Positions 1-7,038 of a DNA stretch of 25,083 nucleotides are shown piece after piece; position 1 is the stretch's first letter, and each line of letters starts with the position of its first letter. The position numbers were made by a program, and so were the translations under genes. This DNA comes from Solirubrobacterales bacterium (GTDB lineage: Bacteria; Actinomycetota; Thermoleophilia; Solirubrobacterales; Solirubrobacteraceae). The stretch is taken from contig JAOPZU010000054.1 of the NCBI GenBank assembly GCA_025963955.1, positions 1-25,083 of the forward strand, in the 5' to 3' direction. The notes below the pieces were generated by a model. The model ran no database searches. It was given only the letters and a program-made list of their open reading frames with translations, and had not been told where the DNA came from.

Positions 1-2
1 GG

Positions 3-239
3 CGGGTCCGCGCGGGCCGGCGCGCGAACGTCCGGATCCGCGTCCGCCGCGTGGGCGGCGGCGGTCACCTGGTGCCGGTCGCAGGCGCGCTCGTCCGCCT
101 CGCGGGCGGTCGAGCGCGGACGGACGCACACGGCCTCGCCACGGTCCGCAAGCGCTTCGTCGCGCGCGGGACGCGGATCGTGCTTGCGACGCGCGCCGGC
201 TACCTGGTGGGCACCGGACGGGTGGTCGTCACGCGCTAG
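3..239 (+). CDS. C-terminal end of a secreted/surface protein with an Ig-like or carboxypeptidase-regulatory-like domain (partial)
   Basis: The reading frame is open from the window edge and ends in TAG at 237-239, so the start lies outside. The visible 78 residues have the alternating beta-strand pattern of a small Ig-like or CarboxypepD_reg-like domain: an Arg/Val-rich strand, then VPVAGALVRLAGG, then TDAHGLATV, then a strand ending GTGRVVVTR. The 'V-x-GA-x-V-x-L/D-x-G-x-A-x-T-D-x-x-G-x-A' pattern is typical of repeat domains at the end of actinobacterial secreted enzymes and adhesins. No catalytic domain is visible, so function cannot be assigned. It converges on the aldo/keto reductase gene with only 9 nt between the two stop codons. 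Confidence 0.6.
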   Translation, partial: RVRAGRRANVRIRVRRVGGGGHLVPVAGALVRLAGGRARTDAHGLATVRKRFVARGTRIVLATRAGYLVGTGRVVVTR

Positions 240-248
240 CGGCAGCCC

Positions 249-1220
249 TCAGCCGTGTCCCGCCACAGGATGCGGCTCGTACGGCTCCTCCAGGCGGGCG
301 ACCTCGTCGTCCGTGAGCTGCAGCTCGGTCGCGGCCACGGCGTCCTTGAGGTGCAGCGGCTTCGTGGCGCCCACGATGGGCGCGGTGACGACCGGGTTGC
401 GCAGGACCCAGGCCAGCGCGACCTGGGCGCGGGGGACGCCGCGGGCCTCGGCGACCTCGGCGACGCGCTCGACGATCGCCTGATCCTCCGGCCGATAGAG
501 CGTGCGGCCGAACTCGTCGGTGTCCGAACGCGCGGTCTCGGCGTCCCAGTCGCGCGTCAGCCGCCCTCGGGCGAGGGGGCTCCAGGGGATGACGCCGATG
601 CCCTGGTCGGCGCAGAGGCCGAGCATCTCGCGCTCCTCCTCGCGGTAGAGCAGGTTGTAGTGGTCCTGCATCGAGACGAAGCGGGTCCAGCCGTGGAGGT
701 CCGCGGTGAACAGCGCCTTGGCGAACTGCCACGCCCACATCGAGGACGCGCCGAGGTAGCGGGCCTTGCCGGCCTTGACGACGTCGTGCAGCGCCTCGAG
801 CGTTTCCTCGATCGGCGTCTGCGGATCGAAGCGGTGGATCTGGTAGAGGTCGACGTAGTCCGTCTGCAGGCGGGTGAGGCTCGCGTCGATCTCCGCCATG
901 ATCGCCTTGCGGGACAGGCCGCCCCCGTTGGCGCCCTCGCGCATCCGCCCGTGGACCTTCGTCGCCAGGACGATCTCCTCGCGGGGAGCAAAGTCCTTCA
1001 GCGCCCGTCCGACGATCTCCTCGCTCGAGCCCGCCGAGTAGACGTTCGCGGTGTCCCAGAAGGTGATGCCGGCGTCCAGCGCCTGGCGGATCAGGGCGCG
1101 GCTGTCCTCCTCCGGCAGCGACCAGGAGTGCGGGCCGCGGGCCGGGTCCCCGAAGCTCATGCATCCGAGGCAGATCCGCGAGACCTCCAGGCCGGTGTTC
1201 CCGAGCTTCACGTAGCGCAT
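249..1220 (-). CDS. Aldo/keto reductase
   Basis: A 323-residue NAD(P)H-dependent oxidoreductase of the aldo/keto reductase superfamily (YajO/YhdN-like TIM barrels), cytosolic, reducing carbonyls to alcohols. It opens with YVKLGNTGLEVSRICLGCMSFG. The catalytic tetrad is visible: D56 (in FWDTAN), Y61, K88 (LATKVHG) and H129 (YQIHRFD). The NADP-binding end is represented by VGATKPLHLKDAV. Length is full for the family. The substrate cannot be told from sequence. The ATG at 1218-1220 has GGAGG only 1 nt upstream, too close to act as a normal ribosome site. TAGCGT lies 6 nt before the ATG, which fits a leaderless transcript. It is divergent from the DUF347 gene and looks monocistronic. Confidence 0.93.
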   Translation of the reverse strand: MRYVKLGNTGLEVSRICLGCMSFGDPARGPHSWSLPEEDSRALIRQALDAGITFWDTANVYSAGSSEEIVGRALKDFAPREEIVLATKVHGRMREGANGGGLSRKAIMAEIDASLTRLQTDYVDLYQIHRFDPQTPIEETLEALHDVVKAGKARYLGASSMWAWQFAKALFTADLHGWTRFVSMQDHYNLLYREEEREMLGLCADQGIGVIPWSPLARGRLTRDWDAETARSDTDEFGRTLYRPEDQAIVERVAEVAEARGVPRAQVALAWVLRNPVVTAPIVGATKPLHLKDAVAATELQLTDDEVARLEEPYEPHPVAGHG

Positions 1221-1226
1221 GCCTCC

Positions 1227-1232
1227 ACGCTA
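1227..1232 (-). promoter_or_regulatory. Putative -10 hexamer TAGCGT of the aldo/keto reductase gene
   Basis: On the minus strand TAGCGT is followed by 6 nt and then the ATG. This TANNNT-N6-start arrangement recurs before other genes here and fits leaderless transcription. No clear -35 was recognised. Confidence 0.4.
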
Positions 1233-1249
1233 CCCAGGTCTCGCCCGCT

Positions 1250-1266
1250 CTCATATCCGCTTCATC
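1250..1266 (+). repeat. Leader repeat, copy 1 (before the DUF347 gene)
   Basis: CTCATATCCGCTTCATC matches CTCATCCCCGCTTCATC at 2157-2173 in 15 of 17 positions. In both copies the element is followed by 13 nt, an ATG, 6 nt and a second in-frame ATG. It may be a shared leader or regulatory element, or a duplicated 5' region. Confidence 0.4.
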
Positions 1267-1288
1267 CGTCCTGCTGAAGATGGCCGCC

Positions 1289-2152
1289 ATGCTCCTCCCG
1301 CGTGCCGTGTCCTCCCGCTTCGATCGCGCCTTCCCGCCACCGCCGGGCGGACAGCCGCGCGCGGCGAAGGTCCCGCAGATCACGGCGATGTTCTGGGTGC
1401 TCAAGCTCCTGACCACCGGCATGGGCGAGGCCATGTCCGACTTCATGGGCCAGGTGAGCGTGCCGGCGGCGGGGCTGATCGGCATCGGCGGCTTCGTGTA
1501 CGCGCTGCGCCGCCAGCTGCGCGCAACGGAGTACCACGCGCCGACCTACTGGGGTGCGGTGATGATGCTGGCGGTGTTCGGCACGATGGTCGCGGACGGG
1601 CTCAAGGACGGCGCCGGCCTCACGTACGCGGTGACCACGCCCTTCTACGCGGTCATCGTCGCCCTGATCTTCCGCAGCTGGCACCGCAACGAGGGCACGC
1701 TGTCGATCCACTCCATCACCACGCGCACCCGCGAGGTCTACTACTGGTCGGCCGTCCTGGCGACGTTCGCGCTGGGCACCGCCGCCGGGGACCTGACCGC
1801 GATCCAGCTGAACATCGGCTTCTTCGGCTCGGCGGCCCTGTTCGCCGTGCTCATCGCGATCCCCGGCATCGCGTGGCTGCTGCGCTTCAACCCGATCCTC
1901 GCGTTCTGGACCGCATACGTGATCACCCGGCCGCTCGGCGCCTCCGTGGTCGACGGTTTCAGCAAGCCGACGAACGGTAGCCTGGACCTCGGCGACGGCC
2001 CCGTCAGCGGCGTCGCCCTCCTTGCCTTCGTCGCGCTGGTGGTGTGGACGGCCAAGACCCGCCGCGACATCCAGCCGCCCGACGACGAGGATCCGCACGG
2101 CCCCGGCACGAGCCTGGCCGGCTTCGACCGCACGGTGCCCGCGAGCGCCTGA
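1289..2152 (+). CDS. DUF347/COG4705-family multi-pass membrane protein
   Basis: An integral membrane protein of 287 residues (290 if the ATG at 1280 is used). The start of its first repeat, KVPQITAMFWVLKLLTTGMGEAMSDF, is the hallmark of the DUF347 'repeat of unknown function' found in uncharacterised COG4705 membrane proteins. About eight hydrophobic segments follow, with a partly repeated pattern (a second 'EVYYWSAVLATFALGTAAGDL' unit resembles the first). The C-terminus is acidic and cytosolic-looking (PPDDEDPHG). No enzymatic motif is visible. Transport has been suggested for the family, but no substrate can be given from sequence. The second ATG is preferred because its spacing matches the next gene, whose SD clearly serves the second of two ATGs. 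The next gene begins 43 nt downstream. Confidence 0.8.
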   Translation: MLLPRAVSSRFDRAFPPPPGGQPRAAKVPQITAMFWVLKLLTTGMGEAMSDFMGQVSVPAAGLIGIGGFVYALRRQLRATEYHAPTYWGAVMMLAVFGTMVADGLKDGAGLTYAVTTPFYAVIVALIFRSWHRNEGTLSIHSITTRTREVYYWSAVLATFALGTAAGDLTAIQLNIGFFGSAALFAVLIAIPGIAWLLRFNPILAFWTAYVITRPLGASVVDGFSKPTNGSLDLGDGPVSGVALLAFVALVVWTAKTRRDIQPPDDEDPHGPGTSLAGFDRTVPASA

Positions 2153-2156
2153 GCGA

Positions 2157-2173
2157 CTCATCCCCGCTTCATC
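2157..2173 (+). repeat. Leader repeat, copy 2 (before the mannosyltransferase gene)
   Basis: Second copy of the 17-nt leader element (see 1250-1266). It sits 22 nt before the chosen start at 2196, the same distance as copy 1 from the ATG at 1289. Its 3' half lies inside the hairpin at 2162-2183. Confidence 0.4.
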
Positions 2174-2183
2174 TGCCGCGGGG
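2162..2183 (+). promoter_or_regulatory. Hairpin that could mask the Shine-Dalgarno of the mannosyltransferase gene
   Basis: CCCCGC (2162-2167) and GCGGGG (2178-2183) form a perfect 6-bp GC stem around a 10-nt loop. The 3' arm overlaps the strong Shine-Dalgarno GGGGAGG (2180-2186), which is spaced 9 nt from the ATG at 2196. If transcribed from upstream, the hairpin could limit ribosome access. Confidence 0.35.
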
Positions 2184-2195
2184 AGGATGCGCCCC

Positions 2196-3509
2196 ATGGT
2201 CCGCGTCGGCGTCCGCCGGCCGCTGACCTGGGTGCTCCCCTCGCTCGCGCTGGCCGGCCTGCTGGCCTTCGCCGCGGTGCTCGCCGTCGACGCCGCCTCC
2301 GGACCCTCGCTGCTGGTCCCGGGCGGCCACCGCGCCTACCCGCGGTGGCTGGCCGGGCCGTTCGGCGCCTTGGGCGTCGGCCGCCGTCTCGACGCCCATG
2401 GCATCGACCTGCTGCTGCTCGGCATGCTCGCCGGGTGGCTGGTCGCGCTGGCGGGGGCGCGTGCCCTCCCGCGCCGCACCGTCGTCGTGGCGGTGCTCGC
2501 TGCGCACCTCGTCTTCCTCCTGGCCCCGCCGTTGCTGTCGGCGGACGTCTTCGGGTACATCGGCTTCGCGCGGATCGGCGCCGTCCACCATCTCGACCCC
2601 TACGTCTACGGGACCGGATGGGCGCCGTCGGATCCGGTTCATCCGTTCCTGCGCTGGCACAACGCGCACTCGGCCTACGGGCCGCTGTTCACGGTGCTCA
2701 GCTACGCCCTGGTCCCGCTGGGGGTCGCAGGCGCCCTGTGGGCGTTCAAGGCGATCGCCTGCGCCGCCAGCCTCGCAACGGTGGCCCTCGTCTGGCGCCT
2801 GCAGGAGCGGCGGGGACGCGACCCGCGGGCGGCTGCGATCCTCGTAGGCCTGAACCCGCTGCTGCTGGCGTACGAGGTCGCCGGAGGCCACAACGACGCG
2901 CTGGCGACGCTGCTGGCGGTGGCGGGGATCGCATCGGTCCTCAGCGGCCGTGAGGGTCGCGGCATGGCGGGTCTCGTGCTGGCGGGCGCGATCAAGCTCA
3001 CCGGGGCGCTGGCCGCGCCGTTCGCGCTCGTCGCCTCCGGCAACCGCCGGCAGGCCCTCCTCGGTGCGGTCGCCGCAGCGGGGTCCGTGGTGGCGATCGC
3101 CGTCCTCGCCTTCGGACGCGGCGCGCCCGGATCGTTCAGCTCCGTCCTCACCGCCGGCAGCGGCGCGGCGACGTTCAGCGTGCCGGAGGTCGTCGCGGGC
3201 GCGCTCGGCCTCCCGGCCGCCGGGTCGGCGGTGCGGCTGGCGCTGCTGGGCGGCGTGCTCGTCTGCCTGGCCGTCTTCCTGCGCCGGGCCCGGAGCGGCG
3301 CGGACTGGATCGCCGGCGCCGGATGGACCACGCTCGCGCTGCTGTGCGCGTCGACCTGGCTGCTGCCGTGGTACGCCACCTGGCTCACGCCGCTGGCCGC
3401 GCTCAGCAGCAGCCGGCGCCTGCGGCTGGCCACGGTCGCGTTCGTCGCCTTCGTGCTCTGCACGCGCACGGGGATCATCCCGGGGGGTCCGACACCCGGC
3501 ACGTCGTAG
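2196..3509 (+). CDS. GT-C membrane glycosyltransferase, polyprenol-phosphomannose-dependent mannosyltransferase-like (MptA/MptB, GT87-like)
   Basis: A 437-residue protein with about 11-13 hydrophobic segments. Loop motifs match the alpha-1,6-mannosyltransferase MptA/MptB and DUF2029-like GT-C enzymes: 'SADVFGYIGFARIGAVHHLDPYVY' (residues 115-138, with D117 the likely catalytic acidic residue of the first extracytoplasmic loop), 'HSAYGPLF' (158-165) and 'GGHNDA' (230-235). Such enzymes take mannose from polyprenol-phosphate-mannose outside the membrane and add it to lipid-linked glycans. The sugar and acceptor here are inferred from the family only. The ATG at 2196 is chosen because GGGGAGG lies 9 nt upstream; the ATG at 2187 abuts that sequence. 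It ends 21 nt before the receiver-phosphatase gene, so it may be cotranscribed with the exopolysaccharide operon. Confidence 0.82.
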   Translation: MVRVGVRRPLTWVLPSLALAGLLAFAAVLAVDAASGPSLLVPGGHRAYPRWLAGPFGALGVGRRLDAHGIDLLLLGMLAGWLVALAGARALPRRTVVVAVLAAHLVFLLAPPLLSADVFGYIGFARIGAVHHLDPYVYGTGWAPSDPVHPFLRWHNAHSAYGPLFTVLSYALVPLGVAGALWAFKAIACAASLATVALVWRLQERRGRDPRAAAILVGLNPLLLAYEVAGGHNDALATLLAVAGIASVLSGREGRGMAGLVLAGAIKLTGALAAPFALVASGNRRQALLGAVAAAGSVVAIAVLAFGRGAPGSFSSVLTAGSGAATFSVPEVVAGALGLPAAGSAVRLALLGGVLVCLAVFLRRARSGADWIAGAGWTTLALLCASTWLLPWYATWLTPLAALSSSRRLRLATVAFVAFVLCTRTGIIPGGPTPGTS

Positions 3510-3530
3510 ACGCCGATAGCCTCGCGGCCT

Positions 3531-4676
3531 ATGCGGATGCTGATCGCCGAGGACTCGGCCACGTCGCGGCTCTTCCTGCGCCGTGCTGTCGAGGAGCTCG
3601 GCCACCAGTGCGTGGTCGCCGAGGACGGCGAACAGGCGTGGAGCACGTTTCGCGGCGGCGGCTTCGACGTCGTCATCAGCGACTGGCTCATGCCCGGCAT
3701 GAACGGCGACGAGCTCTGTCGGCGCATCCGTGCCGACCAGGGGAGCGCGTACACGTACTTCGTCATGCTCACCTCGCTGGAGGACAAGGAGCATGTCCTG
3801 CGGGGCATGGAGGCCGGGGTCGACGACTACCTGACGAAGCCGCTCGACCCCAACGACCTGAAGGCTCGCCTCATCGCCGCCTCACGCGTGACGGCGTTGC
3901 ACCGGCAGATCGTCGCGCAGCAGCGGGAGCTCAACAACGAGATCGCGATGGCCGCGGACATCCAGCGCGGGCTCCTGCCCGCCGCGCCTCCGCGTGTGCC
4001 CGGAGCCGACCTGAGCGGCTGGTGCGAGCCGGCGGCGAACGTCGGCGGCGACTACTACGACCTGCTGCTGCACGACGACAGCAGCCTGACGCTGCTGATC
4101 GCCGACGTGGCCGGGCACAGCATCGGATCGGCGCTGCTGATGGCGATGGCGCGCAGCGTGCTGCGGCGGGAGGCCGAGCACGGGGCGGAGCCGGCGCAGA
4201 TCCTCGATGCGACGAACCGCGCGATGTACGGCGACCTCGTCAGCGCCGGGCTCTTCATCACGATCTTCTGCGCGCGGTACGCGCCGGCGGACGGGGTGCT
4301 GCTGTACGCCAACGCCGGCCACAACCCGCCGATGCTCCTCCGCGCCGGCGGGGAGATCGACGAACTGGACGCCGACGGGGCAGCGGTGGGCTTCCTTCCG
4401 GACGTGAGCTTCGAGCAGCGCGCGGACGTCATCGCACCGGGGGATGCCCTGTTGCTCTACACGGACGGCGTCGTCGAAGCTCCCGACGAAGGTGGCGAGC
4501 AGTTCGGTGAGCAGCGTCTGGCGTCGGCCGCCCGATCGGCCAGAGGCCGCACGGGTGCGGCGGCGTTCCTGCAAGATGTGTTGGCGATGGTCGATCAGCA
4601 CACCGGGGGCGCGGCCCCGCATGACGACGTGACGCTCGTCGCGCTGCGCCGGGACGACGCCGGCGGTGTGGCGTGA
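3531..4676 (+). CDS. Response regulator with PP2C/SpoIIE-type serine phosphatase output (RsbU-like)
   Basis: 381 residues in two domains. Residues 1-118 are a CheY-like receiver with acidic pocket E7/D8, phosphoacceptor D51 (VVISDWLMPGMNG), T81/S82 and K103 (TKP). A short coiled linker (about 120-150, ending MAADIQRGLLP) leads to a SpoIIE/PP2C phosphatase (about 155-373). Its metal-binding acids are present: D174 (GGDYYD), D192 (ADVAGHS), D312 (YTDG) and D365/D366 (DDVTLVAL). Such proteins dephosphorylate a STAS anti-sigma-antagonist when their receiver is phosphorylated. The likely partner, a STAS protein, lies two genes downstream, with its kinase next to it. No sensor histidine kinase is in the window. 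The stop overlaps the next gene's GTG by 4 nt, so translation is probably coupled. Confidence 0.93.
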   Translation: MRMLIAEDSATSRLFLRRAVEELGHQCVVAEDGEQAWSTFRGGGFDVVISDWLMPGMNGDELCRRIRADQGSAYTYFVMLTSLEDKEHVLRGMEAGVDDYLTKPLDPNDLKARLIAASRVTALHRQIVAQQRELNNEIAMAADIQRGLLPAAPPRVPGADLSGWCEPAANVGGDYYDLLLHDDSSLTLLIADVAGHSIGSALLMAMARSVLRREAEHGAEPAQILDATNRAMYGDLVSAGLFITIFCARYAPADGVLLYANAGHNPPMLLRAGGEIDELDADGAAVGFLPDVSFEQRADVIAPGDALLLYTDGVVEAPDEGGEQFGEQRLASAARSARGRTGAAAFLQDVLAMVDQHTGGAAPHDDVTLVALRRDDAGGVA

Positions 4677-6265
4677 GCCGGCCTCGCGGGTGGACCTCTG
4701 CGCCCAGCCGCTGGCGGCACCGGCACACGACACCCGTCTCGATCCTGCCAGCCCTCACGGCGACGAGCGACTACCGCGGGCGACTCGACGTCGTCCTGGG
4801 CGCCGTGGCCACGTTGAGCGAGCGCCCGGACGCCTACCTCTACGTCGCCGAGCCGGGCGGACGGCGCCTCCACTTGGAGCACACGAAGGCGCGGCCCGCC
4901 GCCGACCCGACGCGCATGGCCCCGGGCCCCCTCATGCAGACGCTCGAGGGCGGCGCGGAGTGGAGCGTGCCGACCCCCCCCTTCGAGGTCGCGCTCGGGC
5001 CCGCCGACCACCATCCGCGGGTCGTCACCAGTCCGGTGGGGCGCCTGTACTCGTTCCCGGTGGTCGACGCCGCCGGTGAGCTCACCGGCCTCGTGCAGGC
5101 CGGTCCGGCGCTCGGCGACGACCTCCCGGCCGCCGTGGCCCGGAGCTACGCCGAGCGGGCTGACGAGATCTCGCTCGTGCTCGCCGTCACCCGCCGCGAG
5201 GAGGAGCTGCGCTCGCGTCTGGCCAGCGCGACCGCGCAGGTCGAAGCCGGCCGGCGCCTGGCCGGATCGGCCGTCGACGTGGAACGCCTCGTGGCGCTCC
5301 TGCTGGATCTCGGGTTGTCCAGCACCCGCAGCGACGCAGGCTTCGTCGCCATCTCGGGTGAGGGCCGGGACGGCCTCACCGTCCGCGCGGCATCCGGAAT
5401 GCCCGACGGCTTCGCGGCGACCGTCGACCTGTCCCCGGACAGCGGCCTCTTCGACTGGTCGGCGGCTGACGGGGGCGCGCTCTTCCTGCGTGACGTCGAG
5501 GCCGCGGACGCGATCGGCATCCGCTCCCTCCTGGCGGTGCCGCTCCTGACCGAGGACGGCCAACCACTCGGGGTGTTCGCCCTCGTGAACTTCGGGACGG
5601 GCGAGCCACTGGACGAGCAGAGCCTGGACCTCCTGGAGGCGTTCGCCGAGCAGATCCGCCTGATGCTGAACAACGCACGGCTCTTCGGCACGTTCGCCGA
5701 CCGCTACCTGACCACGGTCGAGGGGCTCGCCCGTGCGCTGGACGCCCGTCGGCCGGAGTCGGTCGGGCATCACGACCTGGTCAGCGACGTCGCCGCGGCG
5801 ATCGCCCGTGAGGCCGGGCTCGACGAGGAGGAGGTCGACGCCGCGCGGGTGGCCGGGCTCGTGCACGACGTCGGGCTCGCGGCCTCGTCCGACGGCGGCT
5901 GGGAGTTCGATGTCGAACACCCGTCGGTGGGTGCGAGCCTCATCGGCCACCTGCCGCTTCACCCCGGGGTGGCCGGCGCAGTCGCCGCGCACCATGAGTG
6001 GTTCGACGGCTGGGGCTTCCCTCAGGGTTCCCGTGGCGAGGACATCCCGCTCGTGGGCCGCGTGCTGGCGACCGCCGAGTTCCTCGTCGAGATGGCCACG
6101 CCCGATGCCGTGCGACCCGGACGCCCGGCCGCGCGGCTCACCGATGAGCTGCGCCAGCGCCGCGGCAGTCAATTCGATCCCCGCATGGCGGACGCGGCAG
6201 TACGCCTGCTGGATCAGGATGCCCTGGCGCTGCCGGCGGCTCCCCTAACCGGACGAGAGACCTGA
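4673..6265 (+). CDS. Tandem GAF domain protein with a divergent HD-GYP domain
   Basis: 530 residues, soluble. Residues about 35-170 look like a degenerate GAF domain. A helical linker (about 170-200) precedes a clearer GAF domain (about 203-343, with LLAVPLLTEDGQPLGVFALVNF). Residues about 345-520 are HD-GYP-like. Retained: GHHDLV, HD (H398, D399), EHP, HHE (440-442) and DGWGF. Changed: the HD..K lysine is L402, the GYP motif is GFP (448-450), and the Asp of the usual 'vaD.fdAl' segment is E469. HD-GYP enzymes hydrolyse cyclic di-GMP; with these changes activity is uncertain and a sensor role is possible. PelD, the c-di-GMP receptor of classical Pel systems, is absent, so this protein may supply that input (inference). 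The GTG start overlaps the previous stop (GTGA). Confidence 0.87.
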   Translation: MSRPRGWTSAPSRWRHRHTTPVSILPALTATSDYRGRLDVVLGAVATLSERPDAYLYVAEPGGRRLHLEHTKARPAADPTRMAPGPLMQTLEGGAEWSVPTPPFEVALGPADHHPRVVTSPVGRLYSFPVVDAAGELTGLVQAGPALGDDLPAAVARSYAERADEISLVLAVTRREEELRSRLASATAQVEAGRRLAGSAVDVERLVALLLDLGLSSTRSDAGFVAISGEGRDGLTVRAASGMPDGFAATVDLSPDSGLFDWSAADGGALFLRDVEAADAIGIRSLLAVPLLTEDGQPLGVFALVNFGTGEPLDEQSLDLLEAFAEQIRLMLNNARLFGTFADRYLTTVEGLARALDARRPESVGHHDLVSDVAAAIAREAGLDEEEVDAARVAGLVHDVGLAASSDGGWEFDVEHPSVGASLIGHLPLHPGVAGAVAAHHEWFDGWGFPQGSRGEDIPLVGRVLATAEFLVEMATPDAVRPGRPAARLTDELRQRRGSQFDPRMADAAVRLLDQDALALPAAPLTGRET

Positions 6266-6270
6266 AAGAC

Positions 6271-6612
6271 ATGGAACACCAGCTCACCGAGACCGATGGC
6301 GTCCGAGTCCTTGCCGTGCACGGCCGGATCGACGTCAGCAGCGCGATGACGCTCCGCGACCTGCTCGGCGCCCAGATCGATTCGCCGGCCGCCCGGGTGC
6401 TCGTCGACCTCTCGGACGTGGCGCTGATCGACAGTTCGGGCATCGGCATCCTCGTCACCGCGCACCGCCGCGCGTTCGGCCAGGGTGCCAACTTCGCCAT
6501 CGCGGCCCCAGCCGCGGCCGTCGCGCGCGTGTTCGCCATGACGCGGACGAACAAGCTCCTGGCCATCTACGACAGCGTGGAGGTCGGCGTCGCCGCCATG
6601 CGCCGGGGCTGA
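6271..6612 (+). CDS. STAS-domain anti-sigma factor antagonist (RsbV/SpoIIAA-like)
   Basis: 113 residues forming a single STAS domain. The phosphorylation loop IDSSGIGILV is canonical: D54-S55-S56-G57, with S56 matching the serine phosphorylated in SpoIIAA. In partner switching the unphosphorylated form binds and ties up a HATPase anti-sigma kinase; phosphorylation by that kinase releases it, and a PP2C phosphatase resets it. All three partners are here: the phosphatase at 3531-4676 and the kinase directly downstream with no gap. It begins 5 nt after the HD-GYP stop with only a weak ribosome site, fitting coupled translation. No sigma factor gene is in the window, so the final target is unknown. 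Confidence 0.93.
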   Translation: MEHQLTETDGVRVLAVHGRIDVSSAMTLRDLLGAQIDSPAARVLVDLSDVALIDSSGIGILVTAHRRAFGQGANFAIAAPAAAVARVFAMTRTNKLLAIYDSVEVGVAAMRRG

Positions 6613-7038
6613 ATGCCCGACTCGATGACGATCTCCAGCCGGGTCGAGTGCATCGACGACGCCAGACGGTGGGTGGCTGAGCGCGCGCAGACGGCGCTCG
6701 TCCACGCCGGCGGCACGGCCGACCTCGAGCTCGCCCTGACCGAAGCCCTGGCGAACGTCATCGAGCACAGCTACGCGGGCCAGGGTGCGCACGAGATCCG
6801 CGTGGGCACCGAGGTCACGGAGGACGTCATCCGCGTCACGGTGCGTGACTGGGGCCGCATCGCCGACGCCCGGACGTTCGTGCGCCGTGATCTCGACGAC
6901 CCCGGGGAGGGCGGCTACGGGGTGTTCCTGATGGAGCAGCTCGTCGACGACGTCCGGCGTGAGTTGCCGCCCGACGGTGGGACACTGCTCACGCTCACGA
7001 AGTACCTCAGAACGCCGAACGAAAGACGGAGGTCGTGA
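6613..7038 (+). CDS. Anti-sigma regulatory factor, serine kinase with HATPase_c domain (RsbW/SpoIIAB-like)
   Basis: 141 residues of GHKL ATPase fold. Motifs: N-box ELALTEALANVIEHSY (E44, N48), G1 box VRDWGR (D79), G2 box GEGGYGVFLMEQLVDDV (98-114), and a final GGTLLTLTKYL strand. Proteins of this group phosphorylate a STAS antagonist and bind a sigma factor or another target. The ATG follows the STAS stop directly (TGAATG), and its own stop TGA at 7036-7038 overlaps the next ATG. It is therefore wedged between the regulator genes and the polysaccharide genes in one coupled unit. Whether it controls a distant sigma factor or acts directly on biosynthesis proteins cannot be told from sequence. 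Confidence 0.92.
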   Translation: MPDSMTISSRVECIDDARRWVAERAQTALVHAGGTADLELALTEALANVIEHSYAGQGAHEIRVGTEVTEDVIRVTVRDWGRIADARTFVRRDLDDPGEGGYGVFLMEQLVDDVRRELPPDGGTLLTLTKYLRTPNERRRS

